64,000 nucleotides of DNA, taken from positions 13,776,501 through 13,840,500 of the forward strand of contig OY756958.1 in assembly GCA_963580455.1 (NCBI GenBank), given 5' to 3'. The stretch is from Euonymus europaeus. Its lineage: Eukaryota > Streptophyta > Magnoliopsida > Celastrales > Celastraceae. Shown here in pieces: positions 26,201 through 39,842 of this stretch; the stretch's first letter is position 1; each line of letters opens with the position of its first letter. A program made the translations under genes and the position numbers. The notes under the pieces were generated by a model, which did not search any database, was not told the DNA's origin, and saw only the letters and a list, made by a program, of their open reading frames with translations.

Positions 26201-28040
26201 GGAGGATCTTTAAACGGTTTTGTCCATTTGTCATAGATAGTTGGGGTTTTGCCATCGAAATAATCTAGGAAGCTTATACTCGTAAAATTTGACATAGAAG
26301 AAGAATAAAAAGTGTACACCGAGCAAGTTTGATGGTCCGAAGTTGCTCAACTCTCTCTATGAAGAAGCTTTTAACGGTTTTGTCCATTTGTCATAGAAAG
26401 TTGGGGTTTTGGCATTGAAATAATCTTGGAAGCTTATACTCGTAAAATTTCACATAGAAGAACAATAAAAAGTGTACACAGAACAACATTGAAGATCGGA
26501 AGTTGTCCAACTCATTCTATGGAGGAGCTTTAAACGGTTCTGTCCATTTGTCATAGAAAGTTGGGGTTTTGGCATGGAAATAATCTAGGAAGCTTATACT
26601 CGTAAAATTTAACATAGACGAACAATAAAAAGTGTACACAGATTAACATTGAAAATCGAAAGTTGTACAACGCACTCTATGGAGTAGCTTTAAACTGTTT
26701 TGTCCATTTGTCATAGAAAGTTGCGGTTTTGGCATCGAAATAATCTAGGAAGCTTATAGTTGTAAAATTTGAAATAGAAGAACAATAAAAAGTGTACACC
26801 GAGCAACTTTGATAGTCCGAAGTTGCTCAACTCGCTCTATGGAGGAGCTTTAAATGGTTTTGTCCATTTGTCATAGAAAGTTGGGGTTTTCGCATCGAAA
26901 TAATCTAGGAAGCTTATACTCGTAAAATTTGACATAGAAGAACAATAAAAAGTGTACACAGAACAACATTGAAGGTCCGAATTTGTTCAACTCATTCTAT
27001 GGGGTAGCTTTAAACGGTTTTCTCCATTTGTATGGAAAGTTGGGGTTTTGGCATCGAAATAATCGAGGAAGCTTATACTTGTAAAATTTGACATAGAAGA
27101 ATAATAAAAAGTGTACACAGAACAACATTGATGTTCCAAAGTTGTTCAACTCACTCTATGGAGGAGCTTTAAACAGTTTTGTCCATTTGTCATAGAAAGT
27201 TGGGGTTTTGGCATCGAAATAATCTAGGAAGCTTATACTTGTAAAATTTGACATAGAAGAACAATAAAAAGTGTACACAGAACAACATTGATGTTCTGAA
27301 GTTGTTCAACTCACTCTATGGAGGAGCTTCAAAAAGTTTTGTCCATTTGTCATAGAAAGTTGGGGTTTTGGCATCGAAATAATCTAGGAAGCTTATACTC
27401 GTAAAATTTGACATAGAAGAACAATAAAAAGTGTACACCGAGCAACTTCGATGGTTCGAAGTTGCTCAACTCTCTCTATGGAGGTGCTTTTAACATTTTT
27501 GTCCGTTTGTCTAAGAAAGTTGGGGTTTTGGCATCGAAATAATCTAGGAAGCTTATACTCTTAAAATTTAACATAGAAGAACAATAAAAAGTATAAACCG
27601 AGCAACTTTGATGGTCCGAATTTGCTCATCTCTTTCTATGGAGGAGCTCTTAAAGTTTTTGTCCATTTCTCTTCGAAAGTTGGGGTTTTGGCATCGAAAT
27701 AATCTAGGAAGCTTATACTCGTAAAATTTGACATAGAAGAACAATAAAAAGTATAAACCGAGCAACTTTGATGGTCCGAATTTGCTCAACTCTTTCTATG
27801 GAGGAGCTCTTAAGGTTTTTGTCCATTTCTCTTCGAAAGTTGGGGTTTTGGCATCGAAATAATCTAGGAAGCTTATACTCGTTAAATTTGACATAGAATA
27901 ACAATAAAAAGTATACACCGTGCAACTTTGATTGTCCGAAGTTGCTAAACTCACTCTATAGAGGAGCTTTAAACGGTTTTGCCCATTTGTCATAGAAAGT
28001 TGGGGTTTTGGCATCGAAATAATCTAGGAAGCTTATACTC
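23274..28040. repeat. 44-monomer super-repeat, right copy
   Basis: This is the partner of 16240-21010 at a shift of 7034 bp. It keeps the monomers with CTTCGATGGTTCGAAG at 24882 and with GTGGAGGAGCTTCAAAAAG near 24760. The left copy has lost both over its replaced tract. Confidence 0.88.
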
Positions 28041-30868
28041 GTAAAATTTGACATAGAAGAACAGTAAAAAGTGTACACAGAACAACATTGACGGTCCGAA
28101 GTTGTTCAACTCACTCTATGGAGGAGCTTTAAACGATTTTGTCCATTTGTCATAGATAGTTGGGATTTTGGCAGCAAAATAATCTAGGAAGCTTATACTC
28201 GTAGAATTTTACATAGAAGAAGAATAAAAAGTGTACACCGAGCAAGTTTGATGGTCTAAAGTTGCTCAACTCTCTCTATGGAGGAGCTTTAAACGGTTTT
28301 GCCCATTTGTCATAGAAAGTTGGGGTTTTGGCATCAAAATAATCTAGGAAGCTTATAGTCGTAAAATTTGACATAGAAGAACAGTAAAAAGTGTACATAG
28401 AACAACATTGATGGTCCGAAGTTGTTCAACTCGCTCTATGGAGGAGCTTTAAACGATTTTGTCCATTTGTCATAGATAGTTGTGATTTTGGCATCAAAAT
28501 AATCAAGGAAGCTTATACTCGTAAAATTTTACATAGAAGAAGAATAAAAAGTGTACACCGAGCAAGTTTGATGGTCCGAAGTTGCTCAACTCTCTCTATG
28601 GAGAAGCTTTTAACAGTTTTGTCCATTTATCATAGAAAGTTGGGGTTTTGGCATCGAAATAGTCTAGGAAGCTTATACTCGTAAAATTTGACATAGAAGA
28701 ACAATAAAAAGTGTACACAGAGCAACATTGATGGTCCGAAGTTGTTCAATCACTCTATGGAGGATCTTTAAACGGTTTTGTCCATTTGTCATAGATAGTT
28801 GGGGTTTTGGCATCGAAATAATCTAGGAAGCTTATACTCGTAAAATTTGACATAGAAGAAGAATAAAAAGTGTACACCGAGCAAGTTTGATGGTCCGAAG
28901 TTGCTCAACTCTCTCTATGAAGAAGCTTTAAACGGTTTTATCAATTTGTCATAGAAAGTTGGGGTTTTGGCATTGAAATAATCTAGGAAGCTTATACTCG
29001 TAAAATTTCACATAGAAGAACAGTAAAAAGTGTACACAGAACAACATTGAAGATCGGAAGTTGTCCAACTCATTCTATGGAGGAGCTTTAAACGGTTCTG
29101 TCCATTTGTCATAGATAGTTGGGATTTTGGCAGCAAAATAATCTAGGAAGCTTATACTCGTAAAATTTTACATAGAAGAAGAATAAAAAGTGTACACCGA
29201 GCAAGTTTGATGGTCCAAAGTTGCTCAACTCTCTCTATGGAGAAGCTTTAAACGGTTTTGCCCATTTGTCATAGAAAGTTGGGGTTTTGCATCAAAATAA
29301 TCTAGGAAGCTTATACTCGTAAAATTTGACATAGAAGAACAATAAAAAGTATACACCGTGCAACTTTGATTGTCCGAAGTTGCTAAACTCACTCTATGGA
29401 GGATCTTTAAACGGTTTTGCCCATTTGTCATAGAAAGTTGGGGTTTTGGCATCAAAATAATCTAGGAAGCTTATAGTCGTAAAATTTGACATAGAAGAAG
29501 AATAAAAAGTGTACACCGAGCAAGTTTGATGGTCCGAAGTTGCTCAACTCTCTCTATTGAGAAGCTTTTAACAGTTTTGTCCATTTATCATAGAAAGTTG
29601 GGGTTTTGGCATCGAAATAGTTTAGGAAGCTTATACTCGTAAAATTTGACATAGAAGAACAATAAAAAATATACACAGAGCAACATTGATGGTCCGAAGT
29701 TGTTCAACTCACACTATGGAGGATCTTTAAACGGTTTTGTCCATTTGTCATAGATAGTTGGGGTTTTGGCATCGAAATAATCTAGGAAGCTTATACTCGT
29801 AAAATTTGACATAGAAGAAGAATAAAAAGTCTACACCGAGCAAGTTTGATGGTCTGAAGTTGCTCAACTCTCTCTATGAAGAAGCTTTTAACGGTTTTGT
29901 CCATTTGTCATAGAAAGTTGGGGTTTTGGCATTGAAATAATCTAGGAAGCTTATACTCGTAAAATTTCACATAGAAGAACAATAAAAAGTGTACACAGAA
30001 CAACATTGAAGATCGGAAGTTGTCCAACTCATTCTATGTAGGAGCTTTAAACGGTTCTGTCCATTTGTCATAGAAAGTTGGGGTTTTGGCATGGAAATAA
30101 TCTAGGAAGCTTATACTCGTAAAATTTCAAATAGACGAACAATAAAAAGTGTACACAGAACAACATTGAAAATCGAAAGTTGTACAACGCACTCTATGGA
30201 GTAGCTTTAAACGGTTTTGTCCATTTGTCATAGAAAGTTGCGGTTTTGGCATCGAAATAATCTAGGAAGCTTATACTTGTAAAATTTGAAATAGAAGAAC
30301 AATAAAAAGTGTACACGGAGCAACTTTGATAGTCCGAAGTTGCTTAACTCGCTCTATGGAGGAGCTTTAAATGGTTTTGTCCATTTGTCATAGAAAGTTG
30401 GAGTTTTGGCATCGAAATAATCTAGGAAGCTTATACTCGTAAAATTTGACATAGAAGAACAATAAAAAGTGTACACAGAACAACATTGATGGTCCGAAGT
30501 TGTTCAACTCTCTCTATGGAGAAGCTTTTAACGGTTTTGTCCATTTGTCATAGAAAGTTGGGGTTTTCGCATCGAAATAATCTAGGAAGCTTATACTTGT
30601 AAAATTTGACATAGAAGAACAATAAAAAGTGTACACCGAGCAACTTTGATAGTCCGATGTTGCTCAAGTTGCTCTATGGAGTAGCTTTAAACGGTTATGT
30701 CCATTTGTCATAGAAAGTTTGGGTTTTGGCATCAAAATAATCTAGGAAGCTTATACTCTTAAAATTTGACATAGAAGAACAATAAAAAGTGTACACGGAA
30801 CGACATTGAAGGTCCGAAGTTGTTCAACTCACTCTATGGGTAGCTTTAAACGGTTTTCTCCATTTGTA

Positions 30869-33800
30869 TGGAAAGTTGGGGTTTTGGCATCGAAATAATC
30901 TAGGAAGCTTACACTTGTAAAATTTGACATAGAAGAACAATAAAAAGTGTACACAGAACAACATTGATGTTCTGAAGTTGTTCAACTCACTCCATGGAGG
31001 AGCTTTAAAAAGTTTTGTCCATTTGTCATAGAAAGTTGGGGTTTTGGCATCGAAATAATCTAGGAAGCTTATACTCATAGAATTTGACATAGAAGAACAA
31101 TAAATGGTGTACACCGAGCAACTTTGATGGTCCGAAGTTGCTCAAGTCTCTCTATGGAGGAGCTTTTAACATTTTTGTCCGTTTGTCTAAGAAAGTTCGG
31201 GTTTTAGCATCGAAATAATCTAGGAAGCTTATACTCTTAAAATTTGACATAGAAGAACAATAAAAAGTCTACACCGAGCAACTTTGATGGTCCGAATTTG
31301 CTCAACTCTTTCTATGGAGGAGCTCTTAAAGTTTTTGTCCATTTGTCATAGAAATTTGGGGTTTTGGCATCGAAATAATCTAGGAAGCTTATACTCGTAA
31401 AATTTCACATAGACGAACAATAAAAAGTGTACACAGAACAACATTGATGGTCCGAAGTTCTTCAACTCTCTCTATGGAGAAGCTTTTAACGGTTTTGTTA
31501 ATTTGTCATAGAAAGTTGGGGTTTTGGCATCGAAATAATCTAGGAAGCTTATACTTGTAAAATTTGAAATAGTAGAACAATAAAAAGTGTACACCGAGCA
31601 ACTTTTATAGTCCGAAGTTGCTCAACTCGCTCTATGGAGGAGCTTTAAACGGTTTTGTCCATTTGTCATAGAAAGTTGGTGTTTTGGCATCGAAATAATC
31701 TAGGAAGCTTATACTCGTAAAATTTGACGTAGAAGAACAATAAAAACTGTACACAGAACAACATTGATGGTCCAAAGTTGTTCAACTCTCTCTATGGAGA
31801 AGCTTTTAACTGTTTTGTCCATTTGTCATAGAAAGTTGGGGTTTTGGAATCGAAATAATCTAGGAAGCTTATACTCATAAAATTTGACATAGAAGAACAA
31901 TAAATGGTGTACACCGAGCAACTTGGATGGTCCGAAGTTGCTCAAGTCTCTCTATGGAGGAGCTTTTAACATTTTTGTCCGTTTGTCTAAGAAAGTTCGG
32001 GTTTTAGCATCGAAATAATCTAGGAAGCTTATACTCTTAAAATTTGACATAGAAGAACAATAAAAAGTCTACACCGAGCAACTTTGATGGTCTGAATTTG
32101 ATCAACTCTTTCTATGGAGGAGCTCTTATAGTTTTTGTCCATTTCTCTTAGAAAGTTGGGGTTTTGCCATCGAAATAATCTAGGCAGCTTATACTCGTAA
32201 AATTTGACATAGAAGAACAATAAAAAGTGTACACCGTGCAACTTTGATTGTCCGAAGTTGCTAAACTCACTCTATGGAGGAGCTTTAAACGGTTTTGCCC
32301 ATTTGTCATAGAAAGTCGGGGTTTTGGCATCGAAATAATCTAGAAAGCTTATACTCGTAAAATTTGACATAGAAGAACAATAAAAAGTGTACACCGAGCA
32401 ACTTTGATGGTTCGGAATTGCTCAACTCCCACTATGATGTAGCTTTTAACGGTTTTCTCCATTTGTCCTTGATAGTATGAGTTTTGGCATCAAAATAATC
32501 CAGGAAGCATATACTCGTAAAATTGGACATAGAAGAACAATAAAAAGTGTACACCGATCAACTTTTATGGTCCGAAGTTGCTTAAATCTCTCTATGATGT
32601 AGCTTTAAACGGTTTTGTTCGTTTGTCATAGAAAGTTGGGGTTTTGGCATCGACATAATCTAGGAAGCTTATACTCCTAAAATTTGACATAGAAGAACAA
32701 TAAAAAGTATACACCGAGCAACTTTGATAGTCCGAAGTTGCACAACTCATTCTATGGAGGAGCTTTAAAAGGGTTTGTCCATTTGTCGTAGAAAGTTGGG
32801 GTTTTGGCATCTAAATAATCAGGGAAGCTTGTACTCATAAAATTTGACATAGAAGAACAATAAAAAGTGTACACCGAGCAACTTTTAGGGTCCGAAGTTG
32901 CTCAAATCTCTCTATGCAGTAGCTTTAAACGGTTTTGCCCATTTGTCATAGAAAGTTGGGGTTTTGGCATCGACATAATCTAGGAAGCTTATACTCTTAA
33001 AATTTGACATACAAGAACAATAAAAAGTGTACACCGAGCAACTTTGATAGTCCGAAGTTGGTCAACTTATTCTACGGAGGAGCTTTAAACGGTTTTGCCC
33101 ATTTGTCATAGAAAGTTGGGGTTTTGGCATCGAAATAATCTACGAAGCTTATACTCTTAAAATTTGACATAGATGAACAATAAAAAGTGTACAACGAGCA
33201 ACTTTGATGGTCCGGAATTGCTCAACTCTCACTATGATGTAGCTTTTAACGGTTTTGTCCATTTTTCATTGATAGTTGGAGTTTTAGCATCAAAATAATC
33301 CAGGAAGCATATACTCGTAAAATTGGACATAGAAGAAAAATAAAAATTGTACACCGAGCAACTTTTATGGTCCGAAGTTGCTCAAATCTCTCTATGCAGT
33401 AGCTTTAAACGGTTTTGTCCGTTTGTCATAGAACGTTGGGGTTTTGCCATTGAAATAATCTAGAAAACTTATACTCTTAAAATTTGACATAGAAGAACAA
33501 TAAAAACTGTACACCGAGTAACTTTGATAGTCCAAAGTTGCATAACTCATTCTATTGAGGTGCTTTAAAGGGTTTTGTCAATTTGTCGTAGAAAGTTAGG
33601 GTTTTGGCATCGAAATAATCAAGGAAACTTATACTCCTAAAATTTGACATAGAAGAACAATAAAAAGTATCCAACGACCAACTTTGATGGTCCGAAGTTG
33701 CTCAACTCACTCTATGGAGAAGCTTTTAACGGTTTTGTCCATTTGTCATAGAAAGTTGGGGTTTTGGCATCGAAATAATCTAGGAAGCTTATAATCTTAA

Positions 33801-33899
33801 AATTTGACATAGAAGAACAATAAAAAGTGTACAACGAGCGACTTTGATGGTCCGGAGTTGCTCAACTCTCACTATGATGTAGCTTTTAACGGTTTTGTC
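30869..33899. repeat. Diverged satellite monomers with a 5-monomer duplication
   Basis: Monomers here are more diverged from each other than in the blocks on either side. About 31060-31340 recurs at 31860-32140 (shift 800), sharing TAAATGGTGTACACC, CTCAAGTCTC and GTTTTAGCATCG. From about 32.4 kb a new monomer type appears with CTCACTATGATGTAGC and CAAAATAATCCAGGAAGCATATAC. It then dominates up to about 45 kb. No gene is present. Confidence 0.85.
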
Positions 33900-34086
33900 C
33901 ATTTATCATTGATAGTTGGAGTTTTGGCATCAAAATAATCCAGGAAGCATATACTCATAAAATTGGACATAGAAGAACAATAAAAAGTGTACACCGGGCA
34001 ACTTTTATGGTCCGAAGTTGCTCAAATCTCTCTATGCAGTAGCTTTGAACGGTTTTATCCGTTTGTCATAGAAAGTTGGGGTTTTT

Positions 34087-34120
34087 CCATCGAAATAATC
34101 TAGCCATCGAAATAATCTAG
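34087..34120. repeat. 17-bp micro-duplication inside a monomer
   Basis: CCATCGAAATAATCTAG occurs twice in direct succession (34087-34103 and 34104-34120), lengthening one monomer by 17 bp. Its counterpart lies exactly 5943 bp to the right. It is a useful length marker for this HOR. Confidence 0.95.
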
Positions 34121-36616
34121 GAAGCTTATACTCTTAAAATATGACATAGAAGAACAATAAAAACTGTACACCGAGTAACTTTGATAGTCCAAAGTTGCAA
34201 AACTCATTCAATTGAGGTGCTTTAAAAGGTTTTGTCCATTTGTCATAGAAAGTTGGGATTTTCGCATCGAAATAATCAAGAAAGCTTATACTCGTAAAAT
34301 TTGACATAGAAGAACAATAAAAAGTGTCCGACGACCAATTTTGATGGTCCGAAGTTGTTCAACTCACTCTATGGAGGAGCGTTAAACGGTTTTGTCCGTT
34401 TGTCATAGAAAGTTGGGGTTTTGGCATCGAAATAATCTAGGAAGCTTATACTCTTAAAATTTGACAAAGAAGAACAATAAAAAGTGAACACCGACCAACT
34501 TTGATGGTCCGGAATTGCTCAACTCTCACTATGATGTAGCTTTTAATGGTTTTGTTCATTTGTCATTGATAGTTGGAGTTTTGGCATCAAAATAATCCAG
34601 GAAGCATATACTCGTAAAATTGGACATAGAAGAACAATAAAAAGTGTACACCGAGCAACTTTTATGGTCCGAAGTTGCACAAATCTCTTTATGCACTAGC
34701 TTTAAACGGTTTTTTCCGTTTGTCATAGGAAGTTGGGATTTTGGCATCGAAATAATCTAGGAAGCTTATACTCTTAAAATTTGACATAGAAGAACAATAA
34801 AAACTGTACACCGAGTAACTTTGATAGTCCAAAGTTGCACAACTCATTGTATGGAGGAGCTTTAAAAGGTTTTGTCCATTTGTAGTAGAAAAGGGGGTTT
34901 TGGCATTGAAATAATCAAGGAAGTTTATACTCGTAAAATTTGACATAGGAGAACAATAAAAAGTGTCCACCGACCAACTTTGATGGTCCGTAGTTGCTCA
35001 ACTCACTCTATGGAGAAGCATTTAATGGTTTTGTCCATTTGTCATAGAAAGTTGGGGTTTTGGCATCGAAATAATCTAGGAAAATTATACTCGTAAAATT
35101 TGACATAGAAGAACAATAAAAAGTGTACACAGAACAACATTGATGGTCCGAAGTTGTTCAATTTACTCTATGGAGGAGCTTTAAACGGTTTTGTCCATTT
35201 GTCATAGAAAGTTGGGGTTTTGGCATCTAAATAATCTAGGAAGCTTATACTCTTAAAATTTCACATAGAAGAACAATAAACAGTGTACACCGAGCAACTT
35301 TGATAGTCCGAATTTGCTAAACTCTTTCTATGGAGGAGCTTTTAAAGTTTTTTTCAATTTCTCTTCGAAAGTTGGGGTTTTGGCATCAAAATAATCTAGG
35401 AAGCTTATACTCGTAAAATTTGACATAGCAGAACAATAAAAAGTAAACACCGAGCAACTTTGATAGTCCGAAGTTGCTCAACTCACTCTATGGAGGAGCT
35501 TTAAACGGTTTTGTCCATTTGTCATAGAAAGTTTGGGTTTTGGCATCGAAATAATCTAGGAAGCTTATACTCGTAACATTTGACATAAAAGAACAATAAA
35601 AAGTGTACACCGAACAACTTTTATGGACCGAATTTGCTCAACTCTCTCTATGGAGTAGCTTTTAGTAGTTTTGTCGATTTGTCATAGATAGTTTGTGTTT
35701 TGGCATCAAAATAATCTAGGAAGCTTATACTCATAAAATTTGACATAGAAGAACAATAAAAAGTTTACACCGAACAACATTGATGGTCCGAAGTTGCTCA
35801 ACTCCTTCTATAGAGGAGCTTTTAACGAATTTGTCCATTGGCAATAGAAAGTTGGGTTTTGGCATCGAAATAATCTAGGAAGCTTATACTCGTAAAATTT
35901 GACATAGAAGAACAATAAAAAGTGTACACAGAACAACATTGAAGGTCCGAAGTTGTTCAACTAACTCTATGGGGTAGCTTTAAACGGTTTTGTCCATTTG
36001 TATGGAAAGTTGTGGTTTTGGCATCGAAATAATCTAGGAAGCTTATACTTGTAAAATTCGACATAGAAGAACAATAAAAAGTGTACATAGAACAAAATTG
36101 ATGTTCCGAAGTTGTTGAACTCACTCTATGGAGGATCTTTAAAAGGTTGTCCATTTGTCATAGAAAGTTGGGGTTTTGGCATCGAAATAATCTAGGAAGC
36201 TTATACTCGTAAAATTTGACATAGAAGAACAATAAAAACAGTACACCGAGCAACTTTTATGGTCCGAAGTTGCTCAACTCTCTCTATGGAGGAGCTTTTA
36301 ACATTTTTGTCCGTTTGCCTAAGAAAGTTGGGGTTTTGGCATCGAAATAATCCCGGAAGCTTATACTCTTAAAATTTGACATAGAAGAACAATAAAAAGT
36401 GTACACCGAGCAACTTTGATGGTCCGAATTTGCTCAACTCTTTCTATGGAGGAGCTTTTAAAGTTTTTGTCCATTTCTCTTAGAAAGTTGGGGTTTTGGC
36501 ATCGAAATAATCTAGGAAGCTTATACTTGTAAAATTTGACATAGAAGAACAATAAAAAGTGTACACCGTGGAACTTTAATAGTCCGAAGTTGATTAACTC
36601 ACTCTATGGAGGAGCT

Positions 36617-36641
36617 TTAAACGGTTTTTAAACGGTTTTGC
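36617..36641. repeat. Micro-duplication of TTAAACGG inside a monomer
   Basis: The run TTTAAACGGTTTTTAAACGG replaces a single TTTAAACGG, lengthening the monomer by about 11 bp. The other HOR copy has the same event at about 42560, with one base changed to TTGAACGG. Confidence 0.85.
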
Positions 36642-38931
36642 ACATTTGTCATCGAAAGTTGGGGTTTTGGCATAGAAATAATCTTGGAAGCTTATACTCG
36701 TAAAATTTGACATAGAAGAATAATAAAATGTGTACACCGAGCAACTTTTATGGTCCGAAAATGCTCAAATCTCTCAATGCAGTAGCTTTAAACGGTTTTG
36801 TCCATTTGTCATAGAAAGTTGGGGTTTTGGCATTCAAATAATCTAGGAAGCGTATACTCTTAAAATTTGACATAGAAGAACAATGAAAAGTGTACACCGA
36901 GCAACTTTGATAGTCCTAAGTTTCACAACTCATTCTATGCAGGAGCTTTCAAAGGTTTTGTCCATTTGCCGTTGAAAGTTGGGGTTTTGGAATCGAAATA
37001 ATCTAGGAAGCTTATACTCGTAAAATTTGACATAGAAGAACAATAAAAAGTGTCCACCGACCAACTTTGATGGTCCAAAGCTGCTCAACTCTCTCTATGG
37101 AGGAGCTTTTAACGTTTTTGTCATTTTGTCTTAGAAAGTTCGTGGTTTGGCATCGAAATAATCTAGGAAGCTTATATTCATAAAATTTGACAAAGAAGAA
37201 CAATAAAAAGTGTACACCAAGCAGTTTTGATGGTCCGAAGCTGCTCAACACTCTCTACGGAGGAGCTTTAAACGGTTTTGTGCATTTGTCATAGATAGTT
37301 GGGGTTTTGGCATCGAAATAATCAGGGAAGCTTATACTCGTAAAATTTGACATAGATGAACAATAAAAAGTGTACACCGTGCAACTTTGATAGTCCGAAG
37401 TTTCTCAACTCACTCTATGGAGGAGCTTTAAACGGTTTTGCCCATTTGTCATAGAAAGTTGGGGTTTTGGCATCGAAATAATCTAGGAAGCTTGTACTCT
37501 TAAAATTTGACATAGAAGAACAACAAAAAGTGAACACCGAGCAATTTTGATGGTCCGGAATTGCTCAACTCTCACTATGATGTAGCTTTTAACGGTTTTG
37601 TTCATTTGTCATTGATAGTTGTAGTTTTGGCATCAAAATAATCCAGGAAGCATATACTCGTAAAATTTGACATCGAAGAAAAATAAAAAGCGTACATCGA
37701 GCAACTTTTATGGTCCGAAGTTGCTCAAATCTCTCTATGAAGTAGCTTTAAACGGTTTTATCCGTTTGTCATAGAAAGTTGGGGTTTTGCCATCGAAATA
37801 ATCTAGGAAGCTTATACTCTTAAAATTTGACATAGAAGAACAATAAAAACTGTACACCGAGTAACTTTGATAGTCCAAAGTTGCATAACTCATTCTATTG
37901 AGGTCCTTTAAAAGGTTTTGTCCATCTGTCGTAGAAAGTTCGGGTTTTGGCATCAAAATAATCAAGGAAGCTTATACTCGTAAAATTTGACATAGAAGAA
38001 CAATAAAAAGTGTCCACCGACCAACTTTGATGGTCCGAAGTTGTTCAACTCACTCTACGGAGGAGCTTTAAACGGTTTTGTTCGATTGTCATAGAAAGTT
38101 GGGGTTTTGGCATCGAAATAATCTAGGAAGCTTATACTCTTAAAATTTGACATAGAAGAACAACAAAAAGTGAACATTGTGCAATTTTGATGGTTCGGAA
38201 TTGCTCAACTCTCACTATGATGTAGATTTTAACGGTTTTGTTCATTTGTCATTGATAATTGGAGTTTTGGCATCAAAATAATCCAAATAGCATATACTCG
38301 TAAAATTGGACATAGAAGAACAATAAAAAGTGTACACCGAGCAACTTTTATGGTCCGAAGTTGCTCAAATCTCTTTATGCAGTAGCTTTAAACGGTTTTT
38401 TCCGTTTGTCATAGAAAGTTGGAGTTTTGCCACCGAAATAATCTAGGAAGCTTATACTCTTAAAATTTGACATAGAAGAACAATAAAAACTGTACACCGA
38501 GTAACTTTGATTGTCATAAGTTGCAAAACTCATTCTATATTGGAGCTTTAAAAGGTTTTGTCCATTTGTAATAGAAAGCTGGGGTTTTGGCATCGAAATA
38601 ATCAAGGAAGCTTATACTCGTAGAATTTGACGTAGAAGAACAATAAAAAGTGTCCACCGACCAACTTTGATGGTCCGAAGTTGATCAACTCCCTCTATGG
38701 AGAAGCTTTTAACGGTTTTGTCCATTTGTCATAGAAAGTTGGGGTTTTGACATCGAAATAATCTAGGAAAATTATACTTGTAAAATTTGACATAGAAGAA
38801 CAATAAAAAGTGTACACAGAACAACATTGATTGTCCGAAGTTGTTCAACTCACTCTATGGAGGAGCTTTAAATGGTTTTGTCCATTTGTCATAGAAAGTT
38901 GAGGTTTTGGCAACTAAATAATCTAGGAAGC

Positions 38932-39571
38932 TTATACTCTTAAAATTTGACATAGAAGAACAATAAAAAGTGTACACCGAGCAACTTTGATAGTCTGAAT
39001 TTGCTCAACTCTTTCTATGGAGGAGCTGTTAAAGTTTTTCTCAATTTCTCTTAGAAAGTTGGGGTTTTGGCATATAAATAATCTAGGAAGCTTATACTCG
39101 TAAAATTTGACATAGCAGAACAATAAAAATGAAACACCGATCAACTTTGATAGTCCGAAGTTGCTCAACTCACTCTATGGAGGAGCTTTAAATGGTTTTG
39201 TCCATTTGTCATAGAAAGTTGGGGTTTTGGCATCGAAATAATCTAGGAAGCTTATACTCTTAAAATTCGACATAGAAGAACAATAAAAAGTGTACACCGA
39301 GCAACTTTGATAGTCCGAATTTTCTCAACTCTTTCTATGGAGGAGCTGTTAAAGTTTTTCTCAATTTCTCTTAGAAAGTTGGGGTTTTGGCATCTAAATA
39401 ATCTAGGAAGCTTATACTCATAAAATTTGACATAGCAGAACAATAAAAATGAAACACCGATCAACTTTGATAGTCCGAAGTTGCTCAACTCACTCTATGG
39501 AGGAGCTTTAAATGGTTTTGTCCATTTGTCATAGAAAGTTGGGGTTTTCGCATCGAAATAATCTAGGAAGC
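38932..39571. repeat. Two-monomer tandem duplication (320 bp)
   Basis: About 38932-39251 and 39252-39571 are near-identical dimers sharing GCTGTTAAAGTTTTTCTC, CATAGCAGAACAATAAAAATG and AAACACCGATC. The second copy of the large unit (near 45.1-45.3 kb) has only one such dimer. The duplication therefore arose after the 5.9-kb duplication, or was lost from the other copy. Confidence 0.87.
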
Positions 39572-39842
39572 TTATACTCGTAAAAATTGACATAGAAGAA
39601 CAATAAAAACAGTACACCGAGCAACTTTTATAGTCCGAAGTTGCTCAACTCTCTCTATGGAGGAGCTTTTAACATTTTTGTCCGTTTGTCTAAGAAAGTT
39701 GGGGTTTTGGCATCGAAATAATCCCGGAAACTTATACTCTTAAAATTTGACATAGAAGAACAATAAAAAGTGTACACCGAGCAACTTTGATGGTCCGAAT
39801 TTGCTCAAATCTCTCTATGCAGTAGCTTTAAACGGTTTTGTG

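Larger units (their letters stand above)
15682..30868. repeat. 14/16-monomer HOR block
   Basis: A diagnostic monomer with TTTTCTCCATTTGTATGG (Gs in place of CATAG) marks unit boundaries at 15682, 17441, 19998, 22236, 24475, 27032 and 30868. The spacings are 1759, 2557, 2238, 2239, 2557 and 3836 bp, that is 11, 16, 14, 14, 16 and 24 monomers. Several units also contain CTTCGAAAGTTGG and CGTTAAATTTGACATAG monomers in the same order. Longer and shorter units differ by whole monomers, as expected from unequal exchange in register. The last unit (from about 28.1 kb) is the least regular. Confidence 0.9.
33900..39250. repeat. ~5.9-kb HOR unit, copy 1 (37 monomers)
   Basis: This block aligns with 39843-45350 at a shift of 5943 bp in its left two thirds (34689 with 40632, 35957 with 41900, 36361 with 42304). 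The shift is 6102 bp in its right third (37012 with 43114, 37735 with 43837, 38375 with 44477). The change of 159 bp is one monomer. The copies share a 17-bp insertion, a GTAGTAGAAAAGGGGG deletion variant and a TTAAACGG micro-duplication, so they derive from one segment. Confidence 0.9.
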
